DNA of 8,031 nucleotides from Candidatus Latescibacterota bacterium (lineage in GTDB: Bacteria > Eisenbacteria > RBG-16-71-46 > SZUA-252). Shown in pieces: positions 7,155 through 8,031 of the stretch. The DNA is taken from positions 1-8,031 of the forward strand of contig JACQPZ010000127.1 in the NCBI GenBank assembly GCA_016207265.1, written 5' to 3'. The position numbers and the translations under genes are program-made. How positions within the stretch are numbered: position 1 is the stretch's first letter; each line of letters begins with the position of its first letter. The notes under the pieces are model-generated. The model did no database searches and was not told the DNA's origin. It saw nothing but the letters and a program-made list of their open reading frames with translations.

Positions 7155-7183
7155 ACAATAGCGGCGCCGGGCGGGCGAGTCAA
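7155..7183 (-). promoter_or_regulatory. Sigma70-type promoter for glnA and the downstream operon
   Basis: On the minus strand TTGACT (7183-7178) matches the -35 consensus at five of six positions. After exactly 17 bases it is followed by TATTGT (7160-7155), which matches the -10 at four of six, including the key first T, the second A and the final T. Transcription would start near 7148 and leave an untranslated leader of about 155 nt before glnA. No other pair of comparable quality was seen on this strand of the intergenic region. Confidence 0.6.
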
Positions 7184-7190
7184 CATGGTT

Positions 7191-7235
7191 TCGGGGCCGG
7201 GTGTCGCGTCGGGGCCGGCTGTCGCGTCGGGGCCG
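7191..7235. repeat. 18-bp tandem repeat, two full copies and a partial third
   Basis: The unit is TCGGGGCCGG-N-TGTCGCG. Copies at 7191-7208 and 7209-7226 differ at one base, and a third copy begins at 7227 and breaks off after TCGGGGCCG. The array is bracketed by direct copies of TGGTTTCGG at 7186-7194 and 7238-7246. It lies just upstream of the -35 element of the glnA promoter. Confidence 0.8.
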
Positions 7236-7310
7236 CGTGGTTTCGGCGCATGCGGGCGCGCCGATTTTTGGATTGGCATTCGGCCCGGACGGAGGTCCAC
7301 ACTTCCCGGC

Positions 7311-8031
7311 ATGGTGGCGCCCACACAAGAGTCGCTTCGCGCGCAAGCGGTCGTCGCGCACCCGCCCATCGAGGTCTGGCGCGCGTTCACGCGCCCCGAG
7401 CATCTCCATTATTGGTTCGGGGATGCGGGCGAGATCGACCTGAGGGTCGGAGGGGCGTTCGTCGTCCGCGCCTCGAGCGGGCTCAAGCTGGACGCCACCA
7501 TCGAGCGCTTGGTCGAGGGGCGGCGGCTCGTGCTCCGGCCCACCCGCTGCGGGGACGACGCGAGGATCGAAGTGGATTTCGTGAAGCTCGCGGGGGCCGA
7601 AACCAGGATCTCGGTGACCCATCCGGACGCCGAAACCGTGGAAGGCTGGCGCGATGCTCTCGAGAATCTCCGATCGGTTTGGGACGATGGGATCGACCTG
7701 CGCGAGAGCCGGGCGGGCGTGATGGGGATCGGCCCGCGCGGAATCGACTCCTCGGAGCGGCCCATCCCCGGAGTCCACGACGGGCTCGGCGTCCGGTTGG
7801 CGGCGGTCCTCTCGGGCGGACCGGCCGAGAAGGCCGGGCTTCGGTCCGGCGATGTCGTCATCTCCTTCAATGGGGCGGCATTACGAAGCGAGACCGAGTT
7901 GGTCGAGAGGATTCGCTCCTGCCGTCCGGGAATGGAGGTCGCGGTTCAAGCCGTGCGGGACGGGCGGCCCGTGAATGTTACGGTGACTCTTGCGCAGCGG
8001 CCCGGGCGTGGGAGCCCGCCTCCCGCACCGG
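7311..8031 (+). CDS. AHSA1-type SRPBCC domain fused to a PDZ domain (3' end beyond window)
   Basis: A frame open from ATG 7311 to the window edge, 240 residues visible, with no stop. Residues about 12-130 form an SRPBCC/START-like fold of the AHSA1 (Aha1 C-terminal) type: AHPPIEVWRAFTRPEHLHYWFG (12-37 region), the DLRVGGAF strand (43-50), and a C-terminal helix EGWRDALENLRSVWDDG. Such domains form a hydrophobic ligand cavity. After a linker of about 25 residues, residues about 155-228 form a PDZ domain: GLGV at the carboxylate-binding position (158-161), GGPAEKAGLRSGDVVISFNG (169-188), then two closing strands. A proline-rich stretch begins at about 231, so more sequence may follow. No signal peptide or membrane helix is seen, so it is probably cytosolic. 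GGAGG lies 15 bases before the ATG, rather far. The frame stays open further upstream but has no start there. Function unknown. Confidence 0.85.
   Translation, partial: MVAPTQESLRAQAVVAHPPIEVWRAFTRPEHLHYWFGDAGEIDLRVGGAFVVRASSGLKLDATIERLVEGRRLVLRPTRCGDDARIEVDFVKLAGAETRISVTHPDAETVEGWRDALENLRSVWDDGIDLRESRAGVMGIGPRGIDSSERPIPGVHDGLGVRLAAVLSGGPAEKAGLRSGDVVISFNGAALRSETELVERIRSCRPGMEVAVQAVRDGRPVNVTVTLAQRPGRGSPPPAP

Larger units (their letters stand above)
6994..7310. other. Divergent intergenic region between glnA and the SRPBCC-PDZ gene
   Basis: This stretch of 317 nt holds no gene that I can support. From the glnA side outward it contains the glnA Shine-Dalgarno sequence, an 8-bp palindrome CAGGCCTG (7011-7018), an imperfect dyad (7091-7112), a sigma70-like promoter for glnA (7155-7183) and an 18-bp tandem repeat (7191-7235). 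Bases 7000-7135 are less GC-rich than the coding sequence around them. I see no sigma-54 (GG-N10-GC) element and no GlnR-type TGTNA-N7-TNACA site. No clear promoter for the rightward gene is visible; GGAGG at 7291-7295 is a possible but distant ribosome binding site for it. Confidence 0.75.

Noticed and set aside
6994..7310. Sigma-54 promoter, GlnR site or T-box ahead of glnA
   Set aside because: No GG-N10-GC element, no TGTNA-N7-TNACA site and no T-box consensus could be found on either strand of the intergenic region.
7201..7443. A plus-strand open frame of 80 codons starting in the tandem repeat
   Set aside because: It overlaps the start of the SRPBCC-PDZ gene in another frame, is Arg/Ser-rich and has no ribosome binding site.
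6981..7778. A minus-strand open frame of 265 codons across the intergenic region, antisense to the SRPBCC-PDZ gene
   Set aside because: The plus-strand frame encodes two recognisable domains. The antisense frame has low-complexity Arg/Pro composition, runs through the tandem repeat and the glnA promoter, and overlaps the glnA start.

Overview
The window is GC-rich (about two thirds G+C by eye), densely coding bacterial chromosome with no mobile element, RNA gene or CRISPR array. The gene content suggests a free-living, Gram-negative-type bacterium: a lipoprotein TlpA with CcdA for extracytoplasmic thiol chemistry, SppA, an alpha-type glutamine synthetase, HD-GYP signalling and RsbU/RsbW-type signalling. 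Frequent GTG/TTG starts and the mix of families would fit a deep-branching, mostly uncultured lineage such as Eisenbacteria, Gemmatimonadota or a relative. That placement is inference; nothing here is diagnostic.

Layout. Left block, plus strand (1-3114): the C-terminal end of a signal peptide peptidase SppA, then a 740-residue membrane protein with GAF and SpoIIE-type PP2C phosphatase domains, then a small RsbW-like anti-sigma factor/serine kinase. Middle block, minus strand (7183 down to 3111): a promoter at 7155-7183, a leader of about 150 nt, then glnA, tlpA, ccdA and a GAF-HD-GYP phosphodiesterase, all in one direction with gaps of 10, 36 and 42 nt, so probably one operon. The two blocks converge and share a single CTAG (3111-3114) that supplies the stop codon on both strands. 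Right block, plus strand (7311 to the end): a gene truncated by the window edge that joins an AHSA1-type SRPBCC domain to a PDZ domain. It is divergent from glnA across a 317-nt intergenic region holding a short 18-bp tandem repeat.

How the genes may work together. The phosphatase and the kinase are the two enzymes of a partner-switching circuit. The STAS antagonist and the sigma factor (or other output) that would complete it are not in the window. The minus-strand operon combines nitrogen assimilation (GlnA), delivery of reductant across the membrane to a periplasmic or lipid-anchored thioredoxin (CcdA to TlpA), and cyclic-di-GMP turnover (HD-GYP). The TlpA-CcdA link is well established as a functional pair; the tie to glnA and HD-GYP is known here only from gene order.

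I do not see a clearly new defence or mobile system. The points most worth a second look are the SRPBCC-PDZ fusion, the possible leaderless promoter of the RsbW-like gene, the glnA-tlpA-ccdA-HD-GYP gene order, and the glnA leader with its dyad and neighbouring tandem repeat.
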